From QZKY01 sp963666295 (lineage in GTDB: Bacteria > Pseudomonadota > Gammaproteobacteria > Burkholderiales > Burkholderiaceae_D), in contig OY762707.1 of NCBI GenBank assembly GCA_963666295.1, positions 1,116,001 through 1,180,000 of the forward strand: a stretch of DNA of 64,000 nucleotides, read 5' to 3'. Both the position numbers and the translations under genes were made by a program. The notes beneath the pieces are model-generated. The model worked only from the letters and a program-made list of their open reading frames with translations, did no database searches and was not told where the DNA came from. Shown here one piece after another: positions 26,296 to 35,895 of the stretch (the first letter of the stretch is position 1; each line of letters begins with the position of its first letter).

Positions 26296-29037
26296 CTAGT
26301 GCGCTTCGTCCCAGTTTTTGCCCACACCCACATCTACAACCAACGGCACTTTCAGTTGCACGACGCGCGTCATCAGGTTTGGCAGCATTTCTCGCACTTT
26401 GCCCAACTCATTATCAGGCACCTCCAGTACCAGTTCATCATGCACCTGCATCACGAGCATGGTTTCCATTTCCTCTTTTTCAAGCCAATCCTGCACCTCA
26501 ACCATGGCCAGCTTGATCAAATCAGCGGCTGTTCCCTGCATTGGCGCGTTGATCGCGGCGCGCTCGGCCGCCTGTCGACGTGGTCCATTCGGCGAATTGA
26601 TTTCCGGTAGCCACAAGCGACGACCAAAAACGGTTTCGACATAACCCTGCGCCTTGGCGAGTTCTCGAATTTCAGTCATGTACTGCGCTACGCCCGGATA
26701 ACGCATGAAATAACGGTCGATATAATTTCTTGCCGCACTGCGTTCGATACCCAGATTGCTTGCCAGACCAAACTCGCTCATACCGTAAATCAATCCGAAA
26801 TTAATAACCTTCGCGTAGCGGCGCTGTTCGCTCGATACTTCCAGCGGCGTCACGCCAAAGACTTCCGATGCCGTTGCCCGATGTACATCTTCTCCTTCTG
26901 AAAAAGCGCGCAGCAAATTGGCATCTTCTGAAATATGCGCCATGATACGCAACTCAATCTGGGAATAGTCGGCCGAAACAATGACGCACCCCTTCGGCGC
27001 GACAAAAGCTTCACGTATGCGACGCCCCTCTGCCGTACGAATCGGAATGTTCTGCAAGTTAGGCTCGTTGGACGCCAGACGACCTGTCACCGCAACGGCT
27101 TGCGCATAATTGGTATGGACGCGCCCGGTTTGCGGGTTCATCATGCGCGGCAACTTGTCCGCATAGGTTGATTTTAATTTTGACAGGCCGCGATATTCCA
27201 GCAAAATCTTCGGTAGCGGATAATCTTCTGCCAGCTTGTGCAGCACTTCCTCATCCGTTGACGGAGTGCCGGATGGTGTTTTTTTGACCACTGGCAAGCC
27301 CAACTCACCAAAAAAAATGGCAGCAATCTGCTTGGGAGAATTCAGGTTAAACGGTTGCCCGGCGGCCTCGTAGGCTTTTTGCTCCAGCGACAACATGTGC
27401 GTGCCCAATTCGTGTGATTGCACCGCCAGTTTGGCTTCGTCGATCAGGACGCCATTGCGCTCCATGATCAGCAATACCCGCGCCGTCGGCAATTCAATCT
27501 TTTCGTACACAAAGCGTAGCTTTTCGTCCTGTTCGATACGCGGCCAAAGTACCTGATGCAGTTGCAGTGTGACATCCGCATCCTCAGCAGCATAGTCCGT
27601 CGCCTGCTCAATCGACACTTCATCGAAACCAATCTGCGAGGCGCCTTTTCCGCAAATCGACTGGTAGCTGATCGTTTCACGATTCAGATGACGTTGTGCC
27701 AAACTATCCATGCCGTGATTGCGATGCGCTTCCAGCACGTAGGATTGCAACAGCGTATCGTGCTGGATACCGCGCAAGGTAATGCCGTAGTTGGCAAATA
27801 CATGACTGTCGTATTTCAGGTGCTGGCCCAGCTTGGCCTGCGTTTCATCTTCCAGCCACAGCTTGAGCGCTTCCAGCACCTTGTCGCGACTCAACTGATC
27901 CGGCGCGCCTGGATAGCGGTGCGCCACTGGAATGTATGCCGCATAGCCAGGCTCACAACATAAGGACAAGCCGACCAGTTCCGCTTGCATGGCATCCAAC
28001 GAGGTCGTTTCCGTATCAATGGCAGTCAATTCTGCCGCCCTTACCTTTTCAAGCCAGTATCTGAATTGTTCCTCAGTTGTAACCGTTTCGTACTGCTTTA
28101 CGTGCATTGGTGGCTGAGTTGTTTCAAGTAAGTCAGCTTGAAACCCCTTTTCGGCTACTTTGGTCTGTACCGTTTCTTTTTCGCCTAGTTCTCGCAGCAA
28201 ATTTCTGAAACCAAAACGTGTGAAGAACGCAATCATCGCATCGTGATCTTCCGGTTTGGCCAGGAGTGACTCTTTTATGGATTGCAGGTCCGGCTCCAGT
28301 TTGCAAGTAGTGCGGATAGTGACCAAATCCTGCGCCGTTGGCAACCAGCCGATGACTTCACGCAAATTGTTGCCAACACTACCGCCAATTTTGTCCGCAT
28401 TTGCAATCACGCCGTCTAATGTTTCATATTGATTCAACCACTTGATGGCCGTTTTTGGCCCCACTTTGGACACCCCGGGGATATTGTCCGATGTATCCCC
28501 TACGAGCGTCAGGTAATCGGTGAGTCGCTCTGGTGGAATGCCAAACTTGTTAATCACGCCTTCCACGTCGAGTTTTTCATTGTTCATGGTGTTGACCAGC
28601 GTGACGTGCGGATTAACCAGTTGCGCCAGGTCCTTATCGCCCGTTGAAATCACCGTCTCGATTCCTTGTTCCGATGCCCGCCTCGCTAGCGTTCCGATAA
28701 CGTCATCTGCCTCGACCCCTTCGACCATCAATATCGGCCAACCGAGAATCGCAACGATTTCATGTATTGGCTCAACCTGCTTCACCAGTTCTTCCGGCAT
28801 GGCGCTTCTGTTGGCCTTGTATTCAGGATAAATATCATCCCGGAAGGTTTTTCCCTTTGCATCAAACACACAGGCGAGATAACTTGCTGGATAATCATGG
28901 CGTAAACGTCGTAACATATTGACCATGCCAAGCACAGCGCCCGAAGGCGTGCCATCCGGCGCCCTCAAATCTGGCAGCGCATGATAAGCCCGGTATAAAT
29001 AGCTCGATCCATCAACTAACAACAAGGTGTTTTGCAT
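26296..29037 (-). CDS. polA: DNA polymerase I
   Basis: Full-length, 913 residues, three domains. The 5'-3' nuclease (about 1–280) has LLVDGSSYLYRAYHAL and VISTGDKDLAQLV. The 3'-5' exonuclease (about 320–510) keeps its acidic residues in TAIDTETTSL, KYDSHVF and YAAEDADV, so proofreading should be active. The polymerase domain shows SADYSQIELRIMAHIS, the O-helix region KVINFGLIYGMSEFG and QVHDELVLEV. It acts in Okazaki fragment processing and repair. The start at 29037 has a divergent gene beginning in the next base. Confidence 0.97.
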   Translation of the reverse strand: MQNTLLLVDGSSYLYRAYHALPDLRAPDGTPSGAVLGMVNMLRRLRHDYPASYLACVFDAKGKTFRDDIYPEYKANRSAMPEELVKQVEPIHEIVAILGWPILMVEGVEADDVIGTLARRASEQGIETVISTGDKDLAQLVNPHVTLVNTMNNEKLDVEGVINKFGIPPERLTDYLTLVGDTSDNIPGVSKVGPKTAIKWLNQYETLDGVIANADKIGGSVGNNLREVIGWLPTAQDLVTIRTTCKLEPDLQSIKESLLAKPEDHDAMIAFFTRFGFRNLLRELGEKETVQTKVAEKGFQADLLETTQPPMHVKQYETVTTEEQFRYWLEKVRAAELTAIDTETTSLDAMQAELVGLSLCCEPGYAAYIPVAHRYPGAPDQLSRDKVLEALKLWLEDETQAKLGQHLKYDSHVFANYGITLRGIQHDTLLQSYVLEAHRNHGMDSLAQRHLNRETISYQSICGKGASQIGFDEVSIEQATDYAAEDADVTLQLHQVLWPRIEQDEKLRFVYEKIELPTARVLLIMERNGVLIDEAKLAVQSHELGTHMLSLEQKAYEAAGQPFNLNSPKQIAAIFFGELGLPVVKKTPSGTPSTDEEVLHKLAEDYPLPKILLEYRGLSKLKSTYADKLPRMMNPQTGRVHTNYAQAVAVTGRLASNEPNLQNIPIRTAEGRRIREAFVAPKGCVIVSADYSQIELRIMAHISEDANLLRAFSEGEDVHRATASEVFGVTPLEVSSEQRRYAKVINFGLIYGMSEFGLASNLGIERSAARNYIDRYFMRYPGVAQYMTEIRELAKAQGYVETVFGRRLWLPEINSPNGPRRQAAERAAINAPMQGTAADLIKLAMVEVQDWLEKEEMETMLVMQVHDELVLEVPDNELGKVREMLPNLMTRVVQLKVPLVVDVGVGKNWDEAH

Positions 29038-29775
29038 ATGGGATTCACAGATAAAAATGTAGAAAGACTGCGCGACCTGAAAGATACAGAACAGGCGACC
29101 ATTCTGAAAGCGCGTGAGTCGTGGAGCATGTTCTCAATTATGGCAGAGTTTATCGAGTCGACAGAGCGTCTTTCAACCCTTCACCCGGCTGTTACCATCT
29201 TCGGATCTGCCAGAATACATCCTGACAATCCGTATTACATCAAATGCATGACCCTGGCGCGCACGCTGTCTGATGCAGGCTTCGCCGTTATTTCCGGTGG
29301 TGGCCCAGGCATCATGGCTGCAGCCAACCACGGTGCATTTGAAGGCAAATCCCCGTCCGTGGGTCTAAACATCATCTTGCCTCAAGAGCAAATGCCCAAC
29401 ATCTGGCAAAACATTCCGATTCACTACCGTCACTTTTTTGCCAGAAAGGTTGCCTTCGTCAAATACGCCGATGCCTTTGTCTTGTTTCCAGGTGGATTTG
29501 GAACGATGGATGAACTTTCTGAAGTCTTGACCCTGATGCAAACCGAAAAATCTCGCCGTATTCCTTTGATTCTGGTTGGCAGTGAATTCTGGAAAGGTCT
29601 GCTAGACTGGTTCCAGGATCAAATGGTGACGCAAGGTTTGATTGCTCCTGAAGACATGGATTTGATGATGGTCATTGATGACCCAGAAGAAATCGTCGAC
29701 ATTATTCATGCCTTCTATAAAGAGAGAGAAATCCAGCCGACTGACGATGAGCGCCAAAAAATGCTTTATCTGTAA
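29038..29775 (+). CDS. LOG-family (TIGR00730) nucleoside monophosphate phosphoribohydrolase-like protein
   Basis: A 245-residue Rossmann-fold protein of the Lonely Guy family. The nucleotide-binding segment VISGGGPGIMAAANHGAFEG and the catalytic motif PGGFGTMDELSEVLTL (PGGxGTxxE) are intact. Such enzymes cleave ribose-5-phosphate from nucleoside monophosphates, including cytokinin precursors. The longer group I-like form seen here is common beside polA in Burkholderiales. ATG 29038 abuts the divergent polA start; TTG 29032 would overlap it. Confidence 0.88.
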   Translation: MGFTDKNVERLRDLKDTEQATILKARESWSMFSIMAEFIESTERLSTLHPAVTIFGSARIHPDNPYYIKCMTLARTLSDAGFAVISGGGPGIMAAANHGAFEGKSPSVGLNIILPQEQMPNIWQNIPIHYRHFFARKVAFVKYADAFVLFPGGFGTMDELSEVLTLMQTEKSRRIPLILVGSEFWKGLLDWFQDQMVTQGLIAPEDMDLMMVIDDPEEIVDIIHAFYKEREIQPTDDERQKMLYL

Positions 29776-29830
29776 CTGCGCTTTGTTAAAATCGAACCGA
29801 TATTTACAACCATCTTGCGTACGAGTGATT

Positions 29831-30226
29831 ATGAGAAAACTTTATCTGTTACCGGCTGCTGCCAGCTTTACGATGCTGATTGCTTCTACACCACTCAGTG
29901 CGCAAGAATCCAGTGCTTCAAAGTTGGAAAAACTTGAGGATCCCACGCCGCCAACCATTACCATTCGCCAACCATCTACGGAAGGCGCCAAAATCACGGA
30001 GGAACGTGAGGGAGGGGCGGTAAAGAAAGTTAAGGTCAAGAGTGGCGGTTCAACCTATTATCTGAAGCCCAAGGGCGCCAAGTCCACCCCGCCGATGGAC
30101 GCCCATGAAAGCGAGACCAGTGTGCCGCAATGGGTCGTCAAAGAATTTGATGCTGGAAAGGAAGCATCCCCAGCGAATAAGTCCGTGATCAGCGATTCGC
30201 CGCCGTCATCGGCACCGACTAAATAA
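29831..30226 (+). CDS. DUF2782 exported protein
   Basis: A 131-residue exported protein with a clear signal peptide (MRKLYLLPAAASFTML to about ...LSA, residue 22). A short mature part carries the DUF2782 core: PPTITIRQPSTEGAKITEER, then a lysine-rich turn and STYYLKPKG. The tail is low-complexity, rich in Ser, Pro and Lys. Function is unknown. Its place between the LOG gene and homoserine kinase is conserved in related bacteria as far as I recall. Confidence 0.8.
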   Translation: MRKLYLLPAAASFTMLIASTPLSAQESSASKLEKLEDPTPPTITIRQPSTEGAKITEEREGGAVKKVKVKSGGSTYYLKPKGAKSTPPMDAHESETSVPQWVVKEFDAGKEASPANKSVISDSPPSSAPTK

Positions 30227-30263
30227 GCAAGTTCCCCTTAGGCACCTTTATACCTTATCTATC

Positions 30264-31220
30264 ATGGCTGTATTTACACCGGTTAATCTGGAAGATCTCT
30301 CTTCGTGGATTAGCCAGTTTCCACTTGGAAAAGTTCACCGCATACGTGGAATCGAATCCGGGATTGAGAACAGTAACTTTTTTATCGATACCGATGCGGG
30401 CGAATTCGTCCTGACGATTTTTGAAAAACTATCGTTCAACGAGCTTCCCTTTTATCTGGAATTAATGCGACACCTCGCGCAGCGAGGCATTCTGGTGCCA
30501 TTGCCTATTGCCAATCATAGTGACAGTATCATCAACGAATTGCATGGCAAGCCAGCATCCATAGTGACTAAACTTGAAGGAAAGTGGGTCGTCAACCCCG
30601 AGCCTCAGCACTGTTTTGCCGTGGGTGCCATGCTAGCCAGGATGCATCTCGCAGCGCAAGATTTTCCTTTGCATCAGCCCAATATGCGCAGCCTGGCCTG
30701 GTGGCAAAAAAATGTTCCGACTATCAGGCCTTATCTCGATGAGGAAAAACAGGCACTTTTAGTCAATGAATTAACATTTCAGGAATCTTTTTTTCATTCC
30801 GAAATATATGGCCAGCTTACCAGAGGCCCGGTGCATGCCGACCTGTTTCGTAACAACGTCATGTTTAATGGCGATCAATTGACAGGCTTTTTTGATTTTT
30901 ATTTCGCAGGTTGCGATGCGTGGCTTTTTGACGTAGCCGTCACAGTTAATGACTGGTGCATCAACCTGGAGACCGGCGAGTTTGATTCTGCGCGATTGAA
31001 GGCGTTGCTGGCAGGTTATCACGCAGAGCGGTCCTTTACTGAGTTTGAGCAACAAGCATGGTCGCCAATGTTTCGCGCTGCCGCCTTTCGTTTCTGGTTG
31101 TCTCGCCTGTATGACTACTATTTGCCACGCGAAGCGGCCATGCTTACACCACATGACCCTTTGCATTTTGAGCGTATTTTGCGCTTGCGAATTTCTGAAC
31201 CTGACCTGACGCTTTTCTAA
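30264..31220 (+). CDS. thrB: Homoserine kinase (ThrB, APH-type)
   Basis: Phosphorylates homoserine in threonine synthesis. This 318-residue protein is the aminoglycoside-phosphotransferase-like type, not the GHMP type of E. coli. Visible are the start MAVFTPVNLEDLSSWI, SGIENSNFFIDTD (nucleotide loop), the catalytic loop GPVHADLFRNNVMF (HxDxxxxN) and the metal loop GFFDFYFAG. The membrane-protein gene starts on the very next base after its stop. Confidence 0.93.
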   Translation: MAVFTPVNLEDLSSWISQFPLGKVHRIRGIESGIENSNFFIDTDAGEFVLTIFEKLSFNELPFYLELMRHLAQRGILVPLPIANHSDSIINELHGKPASIVTKLEGKWVVNPEPQHCFAVGAMLARMHLAAQDFPLHQPNMRSLAWWQKNVPTIRPYLDEEKQALLVNELTFQESFFHSEIYGQLTRGPVHADLFRNNVMFNGDQLTGFFDFYFAGCDAWLFDVAVTVNDWCINLETGEFDSARLKALLAGYHAERSFTEFEQQAWSPMFRAAAFRFWLSRLYDYYLPREAAMLTPHDPLHFERILRLRISEPDLTLF

Positions 31221-31994
31221 ATGACAAATTTACCTGCCATTGCTGGATGGAATTGGTTGAGGGAAGGCTTTGCCCTGTTCTTCAAGCGCCCGTGGCAACT
31301 GATAATCCTGTTTGCTACATACTCCTTTTTCCTGTTTCTTATTGGCCTGATACCGTTTTTGGGGCAAATTATTCCCCCACTGCTAACACCTGCCTTTTCG
31401 ATGGTCATCATGACAGCCTGCGCGCAAGTCGACCAAGGCACTACTTTTGACCATCTTCTGCTGCGGCAATCGTTTCAGCCCCCTGTCATGCAACGACTGC
31501 TCGGCCTGGGCGCCCTCTATGTGCTGATGGCCTTTATCACAATTGGATTAATGTGGCTCTTTGTTGGAGGCGACCTTTCTCCCCTTTCAACCATCGATGC
31601 GAAAACGCTTGCAAACAATTCAAACTCAAATCAGTCATGGGTATTGCTCGTCATTGCCTTTTTTGGCCTGCTCTATGTTCCTCTTTTCTGGTTTGCCGCC
31701 CCGCTGATTGTCTGGCGACAATCCACGGTCGGGAAAGCAATTTTTTATAGCCTCTTTTCGGTGCTACGCAATATAAAAGCATTCATCGTTTATTTTCTTT
31801 CATGGCTGGTCGTGGGGGCTATTCTCCCTTCCTTAATCAGCGTAATGCTAGCCTCTCTCATCGGATTGCCGCAGTTAGCCGTTGCCGCGCTTTTTTTATT
31901 TTCCATCGTGCTAACGATTGTGATGTACTGCTCTTGCTATACGAGTTACAAGCACATTTTTAGCACACCAGAACAACTGAAATCGACAATGTGA
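31221..31994 (+). CDS. BPSS1780-family membrane protein
   Basis: A 257-residue inner-membrane protein with about six hydrophobic segments. The N-terminal motif WLREGFALFFKRPWQLIILF and the proline-containing loops between helices fit the BPSS1780 family, common beside homoserine kinase in Burkholderiales. Function is unknown. It starts directly after the thrB stop and is therefore probably translated from the same message. Confidence 0.8.
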   Translation: MTNLPAIAGWNWLREGFALFFKRPWQLIILFATYSFFLFLIGLIPFLGQIIPPLLTPAFSMVIMTACAQVDQGTTFDHLLLRQSFQPPVMQRLLGLGALYVLMAFITIGLMWLFVGGDLSPLSTIDAKTLANNSNSNQSWVLLVIAFFGLLYVPLFWFAAPLIVWRQSTVGKAIFYSLFSVLRNIKAFIVYFLSWLVVGAILPSLISVMLASLIGLPQLAVAALFLFSIVLTIVMYCSCYTSYKHIFSTPEQLKSTM

Positions 31995-32044
31995 TGCTTT
32001 TAATTTCAGCATAAAATAGCGAATCTTTTTTATTGATTTTTGAT

Positions 32045-32941
32045 ATGCCAAAAAACACGACTAACGACCTGACGCCGCAACTCAAAGCAGAGTTGCTAGC
32101 AGAGGCTTTACCTTACATTCGCAAATTTCATGGCAAAACCATTGTGATCAAATATGGTGGCAATGCCATGATCGATGAGTCCTTAAAGCACGGTTTCGCA
32201 CGCGACGTCATCCTGCTCAAATTGGTTGGCATGAATCCTGTCGTCGTGCATGGAGGTGGCCCACAGATTGAAAATGCGCTTAATAAAATCGGTAAGAAAG
32301 GCACCTTTGTCCAAGGCATGCGCATTACCGACGAAGAGACGATGGAAGTTGTCGAGTGGGTTCTGGGTGGTGAGGTACAGCAAGACATAGTCATGCTGAT
32401 CAACCACTATGGAGGTCAAGCGGTTGGTTTGACCGGCAAGGATGGCGGGTTGATCCGCGCCAGAAAATTAAAAATGCCCGATGAAAATACGCCGGGGGCG
32501 TTTGTTGATTTGGGTTATGTTGGCGAAATTACGTCGATTAACCCAGCGGTTGTGCGTGCATTGCAAGATGACGCATTTATCCCGATTATTTCACCCATCG
32601 GGTTTAGTGATGACGGCCAAGCCTACAACATCAATGCAGATCTGGTAGCAGGAAAAATAGCAGAAATTCTCAAAGCTGAAAAACTGGTCATGATGACCAA
32701 TACGTCAGGCGTATTAGACAAACAAGACAATCTCTTGACTGACTTGTCCGCCAAATGTATTGAAGGCATGTTCGCAGACGGCTCCATTCATGGCGGCATG
32801 TTGCCCAAAATCTCTTCTGCGCTAGAGGCTGCCAAGTCAGGGGTAAATTCCGTTCACATCATTGATGGGCGCATCAAGCACTCGCTGTTGCTGGAAGTTT
32901 TAACCGAGCAAGCCTTTGGCACCATGATTCGCTCTCATTGA
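32045..32941 (+). CDS. argB: Acetylglutamate kinase
   Basis: Second step of arginine synthesis: phosphorylates N-acetylglutamate. The 298-residue amino-acid-kinase fold shows KTIVIKYGGNAM (phosphate loop), VVVHGGGPQIENAL (substrate loop) and SVHIIDGRIKHSLLLEV at the end. The segment EAEKLVMMTNTSGVLD is replaced here by KAEKLVMMTNTSGVLDKQ, which is normal. ATG 32045 is chosen over the TTG at 32033. No Shine–Dalgarno sequence is visible. It ends at a bidirectional terminator shared with the atp operon. Confidence 0.95.
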   Translation: MPKNTTNDLTPQLKAELLAEALPYIRKFHGKTIVIKYGGNAMIDESLKHGFARDVILLKLVGMNPVVVHGGGPQIENALNKIGKKGTFVQGMRITDEETMEVVEWVLGGEVQQDIVMLINHYGGQAVGLTGKDGGLIRARKLKMPDENTPGAFVDLGYVGEITSINPAVVRALQDDAFIPIISPIGFSDDGQAYNINADLVAGKIAEILKAEKLVMMTNTSGVLDKQDNLLTDLSAKCIEGMFADGSIHGGMLPKISSALEAAKSGVNSVHIIDGRIKHSLLLEVLTEQAFGTMIRSH

Positions 32942-32958
32942 TATCTCTCTCTAGAATT

Positions 32959-32986
32959 AAAAAAGGCAGCTTACGCTGCCTTTTTT
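32959..32986. terminator. Bidirectional terminator between argB and the atp operon
   Basis: Six A, stem GGCAGC/GCTGCC (32965–32970 with 32975–32980), four-base loop, then six T. It works on both strands and serves convergent argB (+) and atpC (–). Confidence 0.92.
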
Positions 32987-33010
32987 AATTCGTTGTTACG
33001 TATATAAATA

Positions 33011-33433
33011 TTAACGTTTTTGGCGAAGTTTCTGGATCGCTGCCAGCTGTGCAATTGCTGCCACAATTTCTGCTTGCGCCTTTGCATAATCGATCTGCGA
33101 TTCTTTGTTATTGAGTGCTTCTTCAGCCAATCTCTTGGCTTCCAGAGCCTTGGCTTCGTCCAGATCATGTCCGCGTATTGCCGTATCGGCAAGCACAGTA
33201 ACCACTTTAGGCTGAACTTCAAGAATACCGCCCGCTACAAAAACAAACTCTTCTTCCTCTTGGTTCGGAACTTTGATACGCACAGCACCTGGCTTAATGC
33301 GTGTAATCAGAGGAGTATGCCCAGGCATGATGCCTAACTCACCAATTTCACCCGGCAACGCAACGAATTCTGCCTCACCAGAGAAAATCATTTCCTCTGC
33401 TGAAACAACATCTACGTGAATCGTATTTGCCAT
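33011..33433 (-). CDS. atpC: ATP synthase epsilon subunit
   Basis: Rotor subunit that couples gamma to the c-ring and can inhibit ATP hydrolysis. The 140-residue protein has the N-terminal beta-sandwich (HVDVVSAEEMIFSGEAEFV, GELGIMPGHTPLITRI) and the C-terminal two-helix part (AKALEAKRLAEEAL). ATG 33433 is used; an upstream extension to 33478 lacks similarity. Last gene of atpIBEFHAGDC. Confidence 0.95.
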   Translation of the reverse strand: MANTIHVDVVSAEEMIFSGEAEFVALPGEIGELGIMPGHTPLITRIKPGAVRIKVPNQEEEEFVFVAGGILEVQPKVVTVLADTAIRGHDLDEAKALEAKRLAEEALNNKESQIDYAKAQAEIVAAIAQLAAIQKLRQKR

Positions 33434-33532
33434 ATTTGACCCTTTATATTCTTCGGAGCGATTAATACCCGTATGCACCTGATGCTTGCTGTCGCTTGTC
33501 GTACAGCAAGCATCTGTATTCGCACACTAGGA

Positions 33533-34912
33533 TCAGGCCATATTTTTGCCTTTTTCGATCGCTTCTTCGATGCCACCCACCATATAAAAGGCCTGCTCTG
33601 GCAAATGATCCAGTTCACCACTTACGATCATTTTGAAACCCTTGATCGTGTCTGCAAGAGAAACATATTTACCTGGTGAACCTGTAAAGACCTCGGCAAC
33701 CGTGAATGGTTGCGACAGGAAGCGCTGAATTTTACGTGCACGTGCTACAGCCAGTCTATCTTCTGGTGCCAGTTCATCCATACCCAAAATGGCGATAATG
33801 TCACGCAGTTCTTTATAACGCTGCAGCGTACCCTGAACGGCGCGTGCCGTTTCATAATGCTCTTGTCCAACCAGCATCGGATCTAGCTGGCGCGACGTGG
33901 AATCCAGTGGATCCACGGCTGGATAAATCCCCAGCGAGGCAATGTCACGCGACAAAACAACCGTTGAGTCCAAGTGAGCAAAGGTGGTCGCTGGTGAAGG
34001 ATCAGTCAAGTCATCTGCAGGGACATAGACCGCCTGAATCGAGGTAATCGAACCTGTGCTGGTAGAGGTAATGCGTTCTTGTAAGCGTCCCATTTCCTCA
34101 GCGAGCGTTGGCTGATAACCAACAGCAGAAGGCATACGGCCCAACAATGCCGATACTTCCGTACCGGCCAAGGTATAGCGGTAGATATTATCCACAAAGA
34201 ACAATACGTCACGACCTTCATCACGGAAACGTTCTGCCATAGTCAGACCGGTCAACGCCACACGCAGGCGGTTACCTGGCGGCTCATTCATCTGACCATA
34301 GACCATCGCCACTTTATCCAGAACGCCTGCTTCTGCCATCTCGTGATAGAAATCGTTACCCTCACGAGTACGCTCACCTACGCCGGCAAACACGGACAGA
34401 CCTTGCTGCTGAACCGCAATGTTGTTGATCAATTCCATCATGTTAACGGTCTTGCCAACGCCCGCGCCGCCGAACAGTCCAACCTTACCGCCTTTAGCAA
34501 AAGGGCAGATAAGATCAATCACCTTAATCCCGGTTTCCAGCAACTCTTGAGAAGGTGATAGCTCCTCATAAGATGGTGGCTTGCGATGAATCGATTCACG
34601 CTCCTCGGTTTGGATTGGGCCTGCCTCATCAATAGGGTCACCCAAAACGTTCATGATGCGACCCAAAGTTGCATCCCCGACGGGTACCTTAATAGGTTGT
34701 TCCGTATTCTGAATAACCATGCCACGGCGCAAGCCGTCAGATGAACCCAGAGCAATGGTACGCACTACACCATCACCAAGCTGTTGCTGAACTTCCAAAG
34801 TCAGTTCGGAGCCTTCCATTTTCAAGGCGTCAAATACCTTGGGCATGGCATCGCGTGGAAATTCCACGTCCACGACTGCGCCGATACACTGAACGATTTT
34901 GCCATCCGCCAT
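33533..34912 (-). CDS. atpD: ATP synthase beta subunit
   Basis: Catalytic subunit of F1, 459 residues. Walker A is GGAGVGKTV, the catalytic glutamate lies in GVGERTREGNDFYHEM, Walker B in VLFFVDNIYRYT, and DELAPEDRLAVARARKIQRFLSQPF in the C-terminal part contains the DELSEED-type loop (here DELAPED). The start MADGKIVQCIGAVVDVEF is typical. Fully conserved, part of the atp operon. Confidence 0.98.
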   Translation of the reverse strand: MADGKIVQCIGAVVDVEFPRDAMPKVFDALKMEGSELTLEVQQQLGDGVVRTIALGSSDGLRRGMVIQNTEQPIKVPVGDATLGRIMNVLGDPIDEAGPIQTEERESIHRKPPSYEELSPSQELLETGIKVIDLICPFAKGGKVGLFGGAGVGKTVNMMELINNIAVQQQGLSVFAGVGERTREGNDFYHEMAEAGVLDKVAMVYGQMNEPPGNRLRVALTGLTMAERFRDEGRDVLFFVDNIYRYTLAGTEVSALLGRMPSAVGYQPTLAEEMGRLQERITSTSTGSITSIQAVYVPADDLTDPSPATTFAHLDSTVVLSRDIASLGIYPAVDPLDSTSRQLDPMLVGQEHYETARAVQGTLQRYKELRDIIAILGMDELAPEDRLAVARARKIQRFLSQPFTVAEVFTGSPGKYVSLADTIKGFKMIVSGELDHLPEQAFYMVGGIEEAIEKGKNMA

Positions 34913-34980
34913 TTTTCGTTCCTTCAATGAATAGTAATTCTTCTCAATCCACAATTTCTGATACTGTCATCAGAGTCTGA

Positions 34981-35853
34981 TTACACCGCGGCTGCCCCGG
35001 CAACAATTTCCGAAAGCTCTTTCGTAATGGCTGCCTGACGCGATTTGTTGTACATCAACTTCAGTTCGTCAATCACGGAACCTGCATTATCTGTTGCTGA
35101 TTTCATTGCCACCATGCGCGCCGACTGTTCAGACGCAATGTTTTCTGCCACCGATTGGTAAATCAGTGCTTCTACATAACGAACCAGCAACTCATCAATC
35201 ACTTGATCTGCATTTGGCTCGTAAACATAGTCCCATTGATGTTTGCTGCCTTCATCCGCCTGCAATCTGTCCGAAGTCAGAGGCAGTAGCTGTTCTATTA
35301 CAGGCTCCTGTTTCATCGTGTTGATGAATTTGGTGTAGCACAGATAAATCGCATCCAACCTGTCTTCCAGATAGGCATCAAGCAACACTTTGACCGGGCC
35401 GATCAAGGCATCCAAATGCGGCGTATCTCCCAACTGAATGGCATGCGATACAACTTTGGCACCAACCCGATTCATGTAGCCGTATCCCTTGTTGCCGATA
35501 GCCACCACATCAACGCCATTGCCAGCTGCCTCAACCTCACGCAACTTGTTAGTCACAATGCGCAATACGTTAGTATTCAAGCCGCCGCACAGGCCCTTAT
35601 CGGTCGTCACGACAATAAAACCAATTCTTTTCGCATTATCTTTCGCAACCATGAACGGATGCACGTATTCTGGGTTCGCCTCCGCCAGATTACTTGTGAT
35701 GTTGCGAATCATGTCGCTGTATGGACGGGCCGCACGCATCCTTTCCTGCGCTTTACGCATTTTGGATGCCGCGACCATTTCCATCGCCTTGGTAATTTTT
35801 TTCGTATTCTCTACGCTGCCGATTTTGCTGCGTATCTCTTTACCAGATGCCAT
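34981..35853 (-). CDS. atpG: ATP synthase gamma subunit
   Basis: Central shaft of F1, 290 residues. It has the N-terminal coiled-coil MASGKEIRSKIGSVENTKKI…AMEMVAASKMRKAQ and the C-terminal helix ATDNAGSVIDELKLMYNKSRQAAITKELSEIV, which pack as the rotating stalk. The middle Rossmann-like part shows VVTTDKGLCGGLN. Length is normal. Confidence 0.97.
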   Translation of the reverse strand: MASGKEIRSKIGSVENTKKITKAMEMVAASKMRKAQERMRAARPYSDMIRNITSNLAEANPEYVHPFMVAKDNAKRIGFIVVTTDKGLCGGLNTNVLRIVTNKLREVEAAGNGVDVVAIGNKGYGYMNRVGAKVVSHAIQLGDTPHLDALIGPVKVLLDAYLEDRLDAIYLCYTKFINTMKQEPVIEQLLPLTSDRLQADEGSKHQWDYVYEPNADQVIDELLVRYVEALIYQSVAENIASEQSARMVAMKSATDNAGSVIDELKLMYNKSRQAAITKELSEIVAGAAAV

Positions 35854-35895
35854 GAGTTCCCTCTCCTTATTTCGTTAAATACTCAGGAGTTAATC